Positions 54,780-63,731 of a stretch of DNA of 64,000 nt are shown here, one piece after another. The notes beneath the pieces are model-generated. The model worked only from the letters and a program-made list of their open reading frames with translations, did no database searches and was not told the origin of the DNA. The DNA lies in NCBI GenBank assembly GCA_029194665.1, contig JARFXO010000010.1:1-64000 (forward strand). The letters run 5' to 3'. Positions within the stretch are counted from its first letter, which is position 1. Each line of letters opens with the position of its first letter. A program made the translations under genes and the position numbers. The DNA comes from Nitrospira sp. Lineage in GTDB: Bacteria; Nitrospirota; Nitrospiria; Nitrospirales; Nitrospiraceae.

Positions 54780-56033
54780 ATGCGACGGATCGGATTCATC
54801 ATGGGCATCGTGGCCATCGGACTTGCAATCGGAGGATACGTATTTTTTAACGGGGAAAGGAAGGCGCCTGTCCGATACCGAACTGCAGCAGTCGAACGCG
54901 GTGAGGTCATTTCCGTCGTCAGTGCGACCGGTACAATCAATCCGGTGGTCGCTGTTCAGGTAGGCACGCAAGTGTCGGGGATGATCAAGAGCCTCCACGC
55001 CGATTTTAACTCGCGTGTGAAGGCCGGTGAAACGGTCGCAGTCATTGACCCCGAACCGTTCAAAGCTCGTCGAGAACAGGCGGCCAGTAATCTGGAAATG
55101 GCGCGATCGAACGTAGCGCGATCCAACGCCGATCTGGCGCAGCGAAAACGAGAACTGGACCGTGTTCAATCACTGTTGCCACAGCAGTTTGTTTCACAAA
55201 ACGACGTCGATGTTGCACTCACGAATTTTCAAAGCGCAGAAGCACAGTTGCGGGTCGCTGCGGCGCAGGTCAAGCAAGCAGGAGCAGCGTTGAATGCGGC
55301 TGAGTTGGAGCTGAAATATACGGTTATTCGGTCGCCTGTGGACGGTATTGTCGTTGCCCGGAATGTAGAGGTCGGCCAGACGGTCGCGTCCAGTTTTGCC
55401 ACGCCCAATCTGTTTCTGATTGCCCTCGATTTGACCAAAATGCAAGTTGATACCAATGTGAGTGAGTCGGACATTGGAGGGATGACCGAAGGGAAGGGAG
55501 CGATGTTCACCGTCGATGCCTACCCTGGGGTGACCTTTACCGGTATCATCAAACAGGTGCGACTCGCGCCCATCAACGTCCAGAATGTCGTCACCTACAA
55601 CGTAGTTGTCAGTGTGGAGAACAAGGACTTACTGCTAAAACCCGGGATGACTGCGAATGTATCGATTATCGTGGCCAAACGAGACCAGGTGCTCAAGGTT
55701 CCCAATGCAGCTCTCAGATTTGTGCCTCCGAAGGGCGACGGGAGTCGTCGGGAGGTCGATGGGCAGGCAGCAAACCGACATGGAGGCGGTTCGTTCAAGA
55801 TGGATGATGGAACGATGCTGTCGAAAACTATCTGGACGCAGGTAGAAAGCGGCGATCTCGCCCCTCTGTCGATCCAAACGGGTATTTCGGACGGTGTCAC
55901 CACTGAAATACTGTCCGACGGTCTCCGGGAGGGAGATCTTGTTGTTGTCGGTATCGAACAACCGTTCGGCGAGCGGAAAGGTAGCGAATTGCCGCCTGGG
56001 TTCGGGAACCAGCAACGCCCGCGCTCTCGATGA
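54780..56033 (+). CDS. MacA-like periplasmic adaptor of an ABC-type efflux pump
   Basis: A 417-residue membrane-fusion protein with an N-terminal membrane anchor (IGFIMGIVAIGLAIGGYVFF). It has the barrel-sandwich start VVAVQVGTQVSGMIKSLHADFNSRVKAGETVAVIDP, a long alpha-hairpin (about 100-175, SNLEMARSNVARSNADLAQRKRELD), and the return YTVIRSPVDGIVVARNVEVGQTV. It should link the MacB-type transporter encoded next to an outer-membrane channel; no tolC is here. ATG at 54780 is preferred to a GTG at 54759. The cargo is unknown. Confidence 0.92.
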   Translation: MRRIGFIMGIVAIGLAIGGYVFFNGERKAPVRYRTAAVERGEVISVVSATGTINPVVAVQVGTQVSGMIKSLHADFNSRVKAGETVAVIDPEPFKARREQAASNLEMARSNVARSNADLAQRKRELDRVQSLLPQQFVSQNDVDVALTNFQSAEAQLRVAAAQVKQAGAALNAAELELKYTVIRSPVDGIVVARNVEVGQTVASSFATPNLFLIALDLTKMQVDTNVSESDIGGMTEGKGAMFTVDAYPGVTFTGIIKQVRLAPINVQNVVTYNVVVSVENKDLLLKPGMTANVSIIVAKRDQVLKVPNAALRFVPPKGDGSRREVDGQAANRHGGGSFKMDDGTMLSKTIWTQVESGDLAPLSIQTGISDGVTTEILSDGLREGDLVVVGIEQPFGERKGSELPPGFGNQQRPRSR

Positions 56034-56154
56034 AGCATCCGGTAGGCTCAAGGACGGTGTTTGAGCGTCGTTCGTTGGCGGGCGCGGACAAAGCACTTTT
56101 ACCCACATTTTTCGCCTTGATGATCCTCGTTGGTTCGTAGGATGACATAGATCT

Positions 56155-56865
56155 GTGAATTCATTGATCGTCGGCGAAGATATTTGGAAGGTCTATCGGG
56201 TCGGAGATGTCGAGGTGCAAGCTCTGCGCGGGGTGAGTGTCACCATCGAACAGGGGGAATTTGTCGCGATCATGGGGTCGAGCGGGTCCGGTAAGTCTAC
56301 GTTGATGAACATTCTCGGTTGTCTGGATCAACCGACAAAGGGGAAGTACCGGTTGAACGGCGTCGAGGTCGGACGTTTGCGGCCGGACCGGTTGGCAGAG
56401 ATCCGGAATCAGCAAATCGGCTTTGTTTTCCAGAGCTTCAATCTTATTCCTCGCACCAGCGCCCTGGAAAATGCTCAGTTGCCCCTGTTCTACAGAGGCC
56501 TTTCTCTGAAAGAGCAGCGCACGCTCGCGTCGGCTGCGCTCGAACGCGTCGGATTAAAGGGACGCGAGCATCACTCCCCCACGCAACTTTCCGGCGGCCA
56601 ACAACAACGGGTGGCGATCGCTCGGGCTCTGGTGACGTCGCCCTCTTTGTTGCTGGCCGACGAGCCAACAGGAAACCTCGATACAGAGTCCAGCCGGGAA
56701 ATCATGGGGATTCTAGAAGGATTGAATCGGGACGGTATGACGGTGATCCTGGTCACGCACGAAGTGGATGTGGCTGCCTATGCTTCGCGGGAATTCGTCA
56801 TCAAGGATGGTCAGGTCCTGAGCGATCGAACGGTCAAGGGGCGGTCCCAAGCAGTGGGAGCGTAA
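56155..56865 (+). CDS. MacB/LolD-type ABC transporter ATP-binding protein
   Basis: A 236-residue ATPase with Walker [10 protein letters not shown], the Q-loop region [25 protein letters not shown], signature [15 protein letters not shown] and Walker [16 protein letters not shown]. This wording is that of the MacB/LolD/FtsE group. GTG start at 56155. The next gene encodes the permease directly after its stop, so the transporter is split where E. coli MacB is one polypeptide. Confidence 0.94.
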   Translation: MNSLIVGEDIWKVYRVGDVEVQALRGVSVTIEQGEFVAIMGSSGSGKSTLMNILGCLDQPTKGKYRLNGVEVGRLRPDRLAEIRNQQIGFVFQSFNLIPRTSALENAQLPLFYRGLSLKEQRTLASAALERVGLKGREHHSPTQLSGGQQQRVAIARALVTSPSLLLADEPTGNLDTESSREIMGILEGLNRDGMTVILVTHEVDVAAYASREFVIKDGQVLSDRTVKGRSQAVGA

Positions 56866-58101
56866 ATGCTGGCGTTTGTATGGCTGACGGTGATCACCGC
56901 GCTCAGAGTGCTCCGGCGAAACCGGCTGCGGGCCGGATTGACCATGCTGGGAATCGTCATCGGTGTCGGCGCCGTCATCGCCATGGTCAGTATCGGTGAG
57001 GGCGCCAAGCAGGCTGTGCAGAAGCAAATCGCTTCGATGGGCACAAACGTGATCCTCATTTGGCCGAGCGCCATCGTTGTCGGCGGCGTGCGGAGCGCGC
57101 AAGGCGGCGCCGTCACGCTGACCGTTTCAGACGCGCTGGACTTAAAAAGGAAAGTCCCCTTGTTGTCTGAGACGGGTTGGTACCGGCGGGATGCAATGCA
57201 AATCGTGAACGGCAACCGCAATTGGAACTGCTCGGTGTACGGAGCGTCTCCCGGATATCTCAGCATACGTGACTGGTCCTACAGTAGTGGAGGGCCGTTT
57301 ACTCAGACCGATATGGATAGCGCGGCCCGTGTGGCCATCCTCGGACAGACCGTGGTCGACAATCTCTTTGATCCCGGCGAAGAACTCGTCGGCGCCGCCA
57401 TTCGCATCAACCACATCCCATTCCGGGTCATCGGAGTGTTTTCTCCGAAAGGACAGAACTCGTACGGCTCCGATCAGGACGACGTCGTCTTCATTCCGTT
57501 TACAACCGGTGAGCGAAAGGTTCTTGGCACGCCGTTTCTCGGATCGGTCGGAGCCATCTCCGCATCCACGGATCGGCTTGAGGACATCGAGGATGCGGTC
57601 AAGGAAATTCGAGCGGTCATGCGGGCGCGGCATCGCTTGGAAGATGAGCAGCCTGATGATTTTACGATCAGGACGCAAGTCGATATGGGGAAAATACAGG
57701 AGGGCACGAGTCAAACCTTGACGGTCATGTTGATGGCCATTGCATCCGTTTCACTACTCGTTGGAGGTATCGGCATCATGAACATTCTGCTCGTCTCTGT
57801 GACGGAGCGGACAAGGGAAATCGGAGTTCGGATGGCGGTCGGGGCCAAGCGAGCCCATATCCTGATACAGTTCTTGATCGAGGCTATGACGCTCAGTATG
57901 GTCGGTGGTTGTATCGGCATCCTATTCGGGGTGTTGGCGGCCCGCTTGACGACTGTGATTGCCGGTTGGCCGACCATTATTTCAAGCGATACCGTTGCCG
58001 TCGCTTTTGTGTTTTCCGTCGTGGTAGGCCTATTCTTCGGTTTATATCCTGCCAATAAAGCCGCTCGACTCAACCCCATCGAAGCGTTGCGCTACGAATA
58101 G
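56866..58101 (+). CDS. MacB-type ABC transporter permease
   Basis: A 411-residue permease. N-terminal helix with RLRAGLTMLGIVIGVGAVIAMVSIG, a large MacB periplasmic core domain (about 55-280, including GASPGYLSIRDW and RVAILGQTVVDNLF), and three C-terminal helices starting TVMLMAIASVSLLVGGIGIMNILLVSVTERTREIGVRMAVGA, the FtsX/MacB-like coupling segment. With the ATPase and adaptor it forms a tripartite exporter for drugs, peptides or lipids. The start follows the ATPase stop with no gap. Confidence 0.94.
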   Translation: MLAFVWLTVITALRVLRRNRLRAGLTMLGIVIGVGAVIAMVSIGEGAKQAVQKQIASMGTNVILIWPSAIVVGGVRSAQGGAVTLTVSDALDLKRKVPLLSETGWYRRDAMQIVNGNRNWNCSVYGASPGYLSIRDWSYSSGGPFTQTDMDSAARVAILGQTVVDNLFDPGEELVGAAIRINHIPFRVIGVFSPKGQNSYGSDQDDVVFIPFTTGERKVLGTPFLGSVGAISASTDRLEDIEDAVKEIRAVMRARHRLEDEQPDDFTIRTQVDMGKIQEGTSQTLTVMLMAIASVSLLVGGIGIMNILLVSVTERTREIGVRMAVGAKRAHILIQFLIEAMTLSMVGGCIGILFGVLAARLTTVIAGWPTIISSDTVAVAFVFSVVVGLFFGLYPANKAARLNPIEALRYE

Positions 58102-58127
58102 GGTTGCAATCATCCGCACAAGGCCCC

Positions 58128-59327
58128 TCAAGGATCCATCCCGATGACTCTTTCAATCGCCCGAGGTTGAGGTTCATCGGTTTGACGTGCGAGGTCGACC
58201 ACCAAGGGTGTGAGGTACTCGGTACCCCCTGGTTGATGGGTGATGGTGACGATCGGTTGATGCAGTTTCTCCTGATTGAGTTCTGTGACCACTGCCAACT
58301 CTTGTGTGTTCAGTCGCACATGACTGTGGACCGGATAGATACCGACTCTCGCAATAAATGACGACAAGACTCGTTGATCGAGCTTGCCTTGTTGAGCTTC
58401 TTGATACAAGCGTTGGAACGTTTGGTGCGGAGTGAGCGGAGCAGTCCCGCCGAATCCCGTTATCAAGTCATCGTATCGATCCACGGCGATCAGGATGCGG
58501 GTGCCGTCTGAGGTAAACTGTCCTCGTGACTCTTTCGGGTAGCCGCTGTCATCGAGATAGACATGATGATTCGCGATGAGATGCAGTATGGCAGCCTCAA
58601 TCCGGTCTTGTCGCTCCAACATAAGCACCGCGCGGCGGGGATGGGTTTCCAATTCTTGTTGGTCGGCCTTGGAAAGTCCTGACGCGGCGTGGGCATGGCG
58701 GACAACGGCAGGCCGGATCTGTAGGAGCCCGATATCATGCAGGAGAGCGGCGGTCGCAAGCTCTTGCAGTTCCAGGGGGTTGAATTGGAATGCCTGTCCT
58801 AAGACCAGGGACAGCGTACAGGTGGCCAGCGCATGCCGGCTGAGAGTGGAGTCGCCCGCCCGGTTTTGGCTCAATGCCATGAAAATGGCGGAGTCAGTGA
58901 GAGTTCTCATCGCGATCGTGATTTCTTGAACGGCTTCGGCTGCCTGCTGAGGGTTGACGGTCCCGGTTTTGGTGATGGTCGTATAAACGGATTGTACAGC
59001 TTGATCCATCTGTTGTTTGGCCAGCTTGGCCTGAGCATATTCTTCGTTGAGCTGAGCCAAAGGCTTGGGTTGCTTCATGCTCAAAAGAGGTGCCGCCACG
59101 GTCGGGCAATGCGTTGTGTCTGATACTTGAGGGGACTGGGAACCGATTCCTTGGTCGAGATCGATGTCGACCATCTTCACTCCTGCCCGTACCAATTTTT
59201 CAATCTGTGAAGGATGCTCGATTAGAAATGAATGGCGGAGGAAGGGAGAGCGGAACCACGAAAGGTCCAAATGGGCGACGTACATTCCGATCTGAAGCTC
59301 ACGGACAGAGACGCGGGTTCTCGCCAT
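58128..59327 (-). CDS. HD-GYP-domain c-di-GMP phosphodiesterase-like protein
   Basis: A 399-residue protein. N-terminal DUF3391-like domain (VSVRELQIGMYVAHLDLSWFRSPFLRHSFLI), a helical connector (about 100-170), then an HD-GYP domain with TAALLHDIGLLQI (the HD pair), THPRRAVLML and HHVYLDDSGYPKES (GYP motif). Such proteins hydrolyse cyclic di-GMP and alter motility or attachment. ATG at 59327 has GGAG 5 bases upstream, preferred to a frame from 59384. Convergent with the permease gene 26 bases away. Confidence 0.92.
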   Translation of the reverse strand: MARTRVSVRELQIGMYVAHLDLSWFRSPFLRHSFLIEHPSQIEKLVRAGVKMVDIDLDQGIGSQSPQVSDTTHCPTVAAPLLSMKQPKPLAQLNEEYAQAKLAKQQMDQAVQSVYTTITKTGTVNPQQAAEAVQEITIAMRTLTDSAIFMALSQNRAGDSTLSRHALATCTLSLVLGQAFQFNPLELQELATAALLHDIGLLQIRPAVVRHAHAASGLSKADQQELETHPRRAVLMLERQDRIEAAILHLIANHHVYLDDSGYPKESRGQFTSDGTRILIAVDRYDDLITGFGGTAPLTPHQTFQRLYQEAQQGKLDQRVLSSFIARVGIYPVHSHVRLNTQELAVVTELNQEKLHQPIVTITHQPGGTEYLTPLVVDLARQTDEPQPRAIERVIGMDP

Positions 59328-59427
59328 CGGGCTCCGGTTACAAGTAATGAGGTTGCAGAAACACCTCCTTTGAGGTATCGGCACCGAGGGCAGATACCTG
59401 TAGCTGAGTAATGGTTACGCTGAGTGG

Positions 59428-59820
59428 TCAGTCCGAGTGATCAGGCGGGTGAAGGAACGAGAGAGTGAGCTCGATGCGAGGGTCGGCTTTGTCGACCTGT
59501 TTGTACAGATGGGTTTCAACGATGCGATTGTCATTTAAGCCAAGCCCTTCGCAGACCGCATCTTGGGCGATCTTAAGACCGCCATCGAGGTCGCGTCGTA
59601 AGGCGGAGGCAAAAAAGAACCGGATCGTGAGCGCGAGCGGTCCAGATCGAAGCCGATCCCGCAAGGAGCATCGAGCAGGGGACTGGGCCACGACCAGCCA
59701 CACTTGCTGGCCGACGTATGTTTTATACGCACGTCCGGCAGAGGACAACAAACGGCGTCCATTCACCGATGCGTATTGATGATTGATGCTGGGAGGGACA
59801 GGCAATGTAACCGTGAGCAT
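59428..59820 (-). CDS. RusA-family Holliday junction resolvase
   Basis: A 130-residue RusA-like nuclease: LTVTLPVPPSINHQYASVNGRR at the start and the catalytic acidic cluster RRDLDGGLKIAQDAVCEGLGLNDNRI in the middle. RusA resolves four-way junctions and is often phage-derived. The long frame back to 60024 gives a non-family Pro/Ser-rich lead, so I chose ATG at 59820. Here it follows mraZ on the same strand, with 213 bases between. Confidence 0.88.
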   Translation of the reverse strand: MLTVTLPVPPSINHQYASVNGRRLLSSAGRAYKTYVGQQVWLVVAQSPARCSLRDRLRSGPLALTIRFFFASALRRDLDGGLKIAQDAVCEGLGLNDNRIVETHLYKQVDKADPRIELTLSFLHPPDHSD

Positions 59821-60033
59821 GCTCGATGTGATAATAGGCGGGTGGGATGGATTCCGAACGACCAGCTTGGAGTTCAATGGAGCGAGCGTCGGCGCTACGG
59901 CCGAACCATTGTGGGGCACGGGTGTCGTTGAGCTTGGCCGTGATCGCTTGTGTATCCGCTGGATTGCTGTGGGAGGGCGTAGTCTCAAAGAGAAGACGGT
60001 GTGGCGACGTCGGTGTGATGGCATGGACCCGAG

Positions 60034-60474
60034 CTAGAGGAGGTTCATGATCTTAGCCATGTTCTGCTCATACCGATCTTCCGTACGGGCGATATATCGA
60101 CGCCAGTCACTTGGGTTCCAGATTTCCATTCGGTGATACAGGCCGACGAGTATGATCTCTTGATCTTCATCGACAGGAACCAATTTTCGCAAACGACCAG
60201 GAATCAGGATTCGCCCGGTCTTGTCGATGTCCGATGATCCGGCTTCGGAGACGACAAAGTGCATAAACAGGCGACTTTGGTCTTCGTCCAGAGACGTCCT
60301 GGTTCGTTCAAGGACCTTCTCCCATTCTCTCGTGGAATAGATCAGGAGCGACTGTTCCGGACCTTTCAGGAACATGACCGTCTGGCCCTCGGCCTCGATC
60401 TGCTCGCGGATTGGTGAGGGGACGATGAATCGCCCTTTCTCATCAACCTTGCAAAGGTATTCACCGGCAAACAT
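60034..60474 (-). CDS. mraZ: Transcriptional regulator MraZ
   Basis: A 146-residue protein with two AbrB-like repeats: FAGEYLCKVDEKGRFIVPSPIRE and SSDIDKTGRILIPGRLRKLV. MraZ rings bind repeated GTG boxes in the dcw promoter and control cell-division genes. Here it is not followed by rsmH/mraW but by rusA, so the dcw link is broken at this locus. It lies 15 bases after an excisionase-like HTH gene. Confidence 0.93.
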   Translation of the reverse strand: MFAGEYLCKVDEKGRFIVPSPIREQIEAEGQTVMFLKGPEQSLLIYSTREWEKVLERTRTSLDEDQSRLFMHFVVSEAGSSDIDKTGRILIPGRLRKLVPVDEDQEIILVGLYHRMEIWNPSDWRRYIARTEDRYEQNMAKIMNLL

Positions 60475-60489
60475 TGAGATATCCTGTGT

Positions 60490-60687
60490 TTAGGAATTCA
60501 CGGCGGTTCTGGTTCGGTCGCGGATCCATTGCTCGAGATCCGAACGTACAAATCGCCATTCCTTTCCCAGCTTGAAGGCTGGAATCTGCCGACTTCGAAG
60601 ATAGCGGTAGAGGGTACGTTGAGTAATCTTGAGATGGCGACAGGTTTCGGTCGCTGTCATGAGTTCGGTTTTCGGAGCCTTGCTCAT
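60490..60687 (-). CDS. BldC/excisionase-type helix-turn-helix protein
   Basis: A 65-residue MerR-like winged helix: MTATETCRHLKITQRTLYRYLRSRQIPAFKLGKEWRFVRSDLEQWIRDR. Such proteins occur as excisionases or small transcription factors (BldC). ATG at 60687 has GGAG 3 bases upstream, chosen over a frame from 60717. It is just upstream of mraZ and may be cotranscribed with it. Confidence 0.9.
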   Translation of the reverse strand: MSKAPKTELMTATETCRHLKITQRTLYRYLRSRQIPAFKLGKEWRFVRSDLEQWIRDRTRTAVNS

Positions 60688-60792
60688 CACTCCACCTGTT
60701 ACTAGAGCGAGGAACATTCATACTGCCTCCAGTACTGCGCTATTCTAGAGACCGCAACAGGAATGTCAAGCGAAAGTATATGACATTACAGG

Positions 60793-61134
60793 TCAAAGGC
60801 CGTCAGTTCCGTCTGGTACTCCTTCACCATCTTCGGATTGCTCCATTATCGCTTCGATATCGTCGACGTCCTCTCCCATTTCCTGCCCCATTTTCTTCAT
60901 CAAGCGGGCGACGCTCCGAGGATCATTCTCATCAATGCCTCCGAGGGTAGCTGGATCTGAGAGCGATTCGAGGCGAGCTTCTTCGGACTTGGGAGCGGCA
61001 AATCGCGACAGGAGGCGTTCCAACTTGGAGCTGCCACAGTGCCGACAGACAATCGATCTGGGATGGCGAGGGTTCATGATCAGGAACGAACTTCGTCTGC
61101 AGCACTCCTGACAGGAGTACTCGTAAATTGGCAT
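60793..61134 (-). CDS. FmdB-family zinc ribbon protein
   Basis: A 113-residue protein: MPIYEYSCQECCRRSSF followed by VCRHCGSSKLERLLSRFA, the two CxxC pairs of a putative regulatory FmdB-type zinc ribbon. The C-terminal half is acidic (DENDPRSVARLMKKMGQEMGEDVDDIEAIMEQ). It lies 19 bases downstream of comF on the same strand. Function in the family is unclear. Confidence 0.9.
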   Translation of the reverse strand: MPIYEYSCQECCRRSSFLIMNPRHPRSIVCRHCGSSKLERLLSRFAAPKSEEARLESLSDPATLGGIDENDPRSVARLMKKMGQEMGEDVDDIEAIMEQSEDGEGVPDGTDGL

Positions 61135-61153
61135 GGGTTTCCCTCCAAATGGT

Positions 61154-61954
61154 TCAAAAGGGGTATGGATGCTGAGCCAGGATTCGGTCGGGGACGATAT
61201 CAGTACCCACGGTTCGGCTTAATGTGATAACGAATACGTCGGCAGACCCAGCTCTACGCAAGACTTTTGCACATTCATTCACCGTGGTGCCGGTCGTGAA
61301 GACATCGTCGATGAGCAGAATGCGCATATTGAGGATCGCATCGGGGCGTCGGACAGCAAACGATCGCCGAAGGTTTTTTTGACGGCTCTTCCGTGACAAG
61401 GTGGTCTGGGGCGGTGTAGGAACGGTACGGATCAAATTGGTATATACCACGGGAATATCGAGGTGACGTCCGATGTGATCGGCAAGAAGCAGAGACTGAT
61501 TGAATTCTCGCTCACGAAGCCTCTGAATGTGTAGGGGTACCGGCATGATCATATCTACAGTATTGAGTGGAGGAAGTCGAGCCATCATGAGCCCGGCAAG
61601 TGGAGCCGCGAGTGAAACTTTGCCCTGGTACTTAAAGAGGCGGATTGCATGTTGGAGCGGAGGCAGATAAGGGTACAGCGTCCAGGCCCTCGTATAAGAA
61701 GGCGGACGTACAGCGCAGGGTTGGCAGACGTGATGGGGGCTGTAGGTCGAGGCGATGGAAGAAGGGAAGGGGTGGTCACAACGGGCGCATCGAGCGTCAG
61801 GCATGGGCGAAATCGTGCTCCAACAATCAGAGCAAAAATGCGGGATCGGGTCATCTTTCAGACATGAGCTGCAACTCGCACAATGAACAGGAAGAAGGAA
61901 CCTCATCGCACGGCGCGCGAGACGTGGGACCAATTCTGTCACATGATTGACCAT
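61154..61954 (-). CDS. ComF-family phosphoribosyltransferase-like protein
   Basis: A 266-residue protein with a four-Cys-pair zinc region (CASCSSC, CSDCW, CARCDHP) and a phosphoribosyltransferase fold ending in the PRPP loop ILLIDDVFTTGTTVNEC. ComF proteins support DNA uptake in competent bacteria. I chose ATG at 61954, which leaves the expected short lead before the zinc region, over a GTG at 61984 with a poorly spaced ribosome site. No other com genes are adjacent. Confidence 0.88.
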   Translation of the reverse strand: MVNHVTELVPRLARRAMRFLLPVHCASCSSCLKDDPIPHFCSDCWSTISPMPDARCARCDHPFPSSIASTYSPHHVCQPCAVRPPSYTRAWTLYPYLPPLQHAIRLFKYQGKVSLAAPLAGLMMARLPPLNTVDMIMPVPLHIQRLREREFNQSLLLADHIGRHLDIPVVYTNLIRTVPTPPQTTLSRKSRQKNLRRSFAVRRPDAILNMRILLIDDVFTTGTTVNECAKVLRRAGSADVFVITLSRTVGTDIVPDRILAQHPYPF

Positions 61955-62104
61955 TGAGAATTCTTGATTCTTGCTTGCTCTCACCCCCTCTTTATGGCGA
62001 AGAGCCTGCCGGTGTCAAGGTTGTCCGCTTCCGATTTATTGTGCTATACGAAGAAGAATGACCGGGTACCCAGGTGATCAATTGCCGGAGCGAGCGGACC
62101 GTCC

Positions 62105-62803
62105 ATGGTGACATTGAGACAACTTTCGAAAACCTATTCGCGTGGCGAAGCCATGGTCACGGCTTTGCACGATGTGAGTTTAGAGATTAAGGTCGGCGAA
62201 TTCTGCGCGTTCGTGGGTCCCAGCGGCTGCGGGAAAAGTACCCTTTTGAACCTTGTTGCGGGCTTGGACCTGCCTACATCGGGAGAGATTGTGCTGGATG
62301 GGCGATCCACCAAGAATCTGACCAGTTACGAGTGGACGCAGCTCAGGCGTGAAACGATCGGGATCGTTTTCCAAGCCTTCCATTTGGTTCATGGTTTGAC
62401 GGCTGAAGAGAACATTGCGCTGCCCTTGATGTTGCGCGGAGAAAATGGGCGGGAGATCGCAAAACGGGTGGAGGATATGTTGGATAGGGTGGGGATGAGA
62501 CACCGGCGTGGACATCGACCCGCCGAATTATCCGGTGGAGAGCAACAAAGAATCGCGATCGCGCGGGCATTAGCCCATGGCCCCCGTCTCCTGTTGGCTG
62601 ATGAACCGACAGGAAATATCGATTCTCATCAAGGAGCAGGTATTATGGCGCTCATTCGTGAACTGGCGATATCTGGAGGGCAGACGGTGCTGCTGGTGAC
62701 CCACAGCGTGCAGGCCTCACAATCCGCCGACTATGTGTGGACGATGCGAGATGGACAGCTGATTTCACGCACTGAACGTAGGACCGAACTGGTAACCCCG
62801 TGA
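62105..62803 (+). CDS. LolD/MacB-like ABC transporter ATP-binding protein without a permease partner
   Basis: A 232-residue ATPase: Walker A GPSGCGKST, IGIVFQAFHLVHGLTAEENIALPL, signature LSGGEQQRIAIARAL, Walker [15 protein letters not shown]. No permease gene is adjacent; the next gene is pyrD, whose GTG start overlaps its stop (62800-62803). A function in lipoprotein release or cell division (FtsE-like) is possible. The permease must be elsewhere, or this is a stand-alone relative. Confidence 0.9.
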   Translation: MVTLRQLSKTYSRGEAMVTALHDVSLEIKVGEFCAFVGPSGCGKSTLLNLVAGLDLPTSGEIVLDGRSTKNLTSYEWTQLRRETIGIVFQAFHLVHGLTAEENIALPLMLRGENGREIAKRVEDMLDRVGMRHRRGHRPAELSGGEQQRIAIARALAHGPRLLLADEPTGNIDSHQGAGIMALIRELAISGGQTVLLVTHSVQASQSADYVWTMRDGQLISRTERRTELVTP

Positions 62804-63729
62804 TCGACCTCTCCACAACGATCGCCGGCGTGACCTTTCCCAGCTGTTTCATGAATGCGTCGGGAGCGCTGTGTGTCACAGGGGAGGAACTCGAGGCCCT
62901 CGGGAAATCCCGGGCGGGAGCGATCGTCACGAAGTCGATGACGATGGAGTCACGCCAAGGCAACCCTACGCCACGGTATTATGGATTTCCCGGAGGATCG
63001 ATCAATTCGATGGGCCTTCCCAACCTTGGCTATAGAGCCTACGCTGAGTTGATCCCTCACCTCAAGCGGTTCGGAAAGCCGGTTATCGCCAGCGTGGCTG
63101 GACTCAGAGAGGAAGACTTTCCGACCATTGCGGAAACAATCAATGCAGTTCAGCCGGATCTCATCGAGGTCAATTTATCTTGTCCGAATATTCCAGGTAA
63201 GCCTCAAATTGGCTACGATCCAGAAGCTTCCGAACGGGTCCTTAGGAAAATTCGGCCCAAGATATCGGTTCCGATGGGAGTGAAGTTACCCCCGTACTTT
63301 GATCCGGCGCATCATGAAGCCATAGGGAAGGTACTCGGGCGTTGCGGAGTCGACTTTCTCAATATGATCAATTCCGTGGGCAACGGTTTGGTTGTCGATC
63401 CGGAACGCGAAACCGTCGTCATTAAACCGAAAGGAGGGTTCGGCGGGTTAGGTGGACGACTGATCAAGCCGGTGGCATTGGCGAACGTCCGTGCCTTCTA
63501 CAAGTTTTGGGGGGGGAAGATCCCGATCATCGGAACCGGAGGGATTGTGGAGGGAATCGATGTGTTCGAACATTTCCTCTGCGGGGCTTCAGCGGTTCAA
63601 ATCGGGACCGTGTTGGTGGAGGAAGGGCTGGGTGTATTCGGCCGACTGGAAGCGGAATTGACCGCTGTCCTGACAAGAAAAGGATACCGGTCGATTCTCG
63701 AATGCCGAGGACGGCTCAAGGAATTGTGA
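62800..63729 (+). CDS. pyrD: Dihydroorotate dehydrogenase, class 1A-like
   Basis: A 309-residue FMN enzyme of pyrimidine synthesis. NLSCPNIPGKPQIGYD carries the catalytic Cys and matches the fumarate-linked class 1A signature, not NISCPN-VKEGG of class 1B or the membrane class 2. KPKGGFGGLGG, IIGTGGIVEGIDVFEHFLCGASAVQIGT and KGYRSI agree with Lactococcus PyrDA. GTG start overlaps the preceding ATPase. There is no pyrK-like electron-transfer subunit next to it, which supports class 1A. Confidence 0.93.
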   Translation: MIDLSTTIAGVTFPSCFMNASGALCVTGEELEALGKSRAGAIVTKSMTMESRQGNPTPRYYGFPGGSINSMGLPNLGYRAYAELIPHLKRFGKPVIASVAGLREEDFPTIAETINAVQPDLIEVNLSCPNIPGKPQIGYDPEASERVLRKIRPKISVPMGVKLPPYFDPAHHEAIGKVLGRCGVDFLNMINSVGNGLVVDPERETVVIKPKGGFGGLGGRLIKPVALANVRAFYKFWGGKIPIIGTGGIVEGIDVFEHFLCGASAVQIGTVLVEEGLGVFGRLEAELTAVLTRKGYRSILECRGRLKEL

Positions 63730-63731
63730 AC

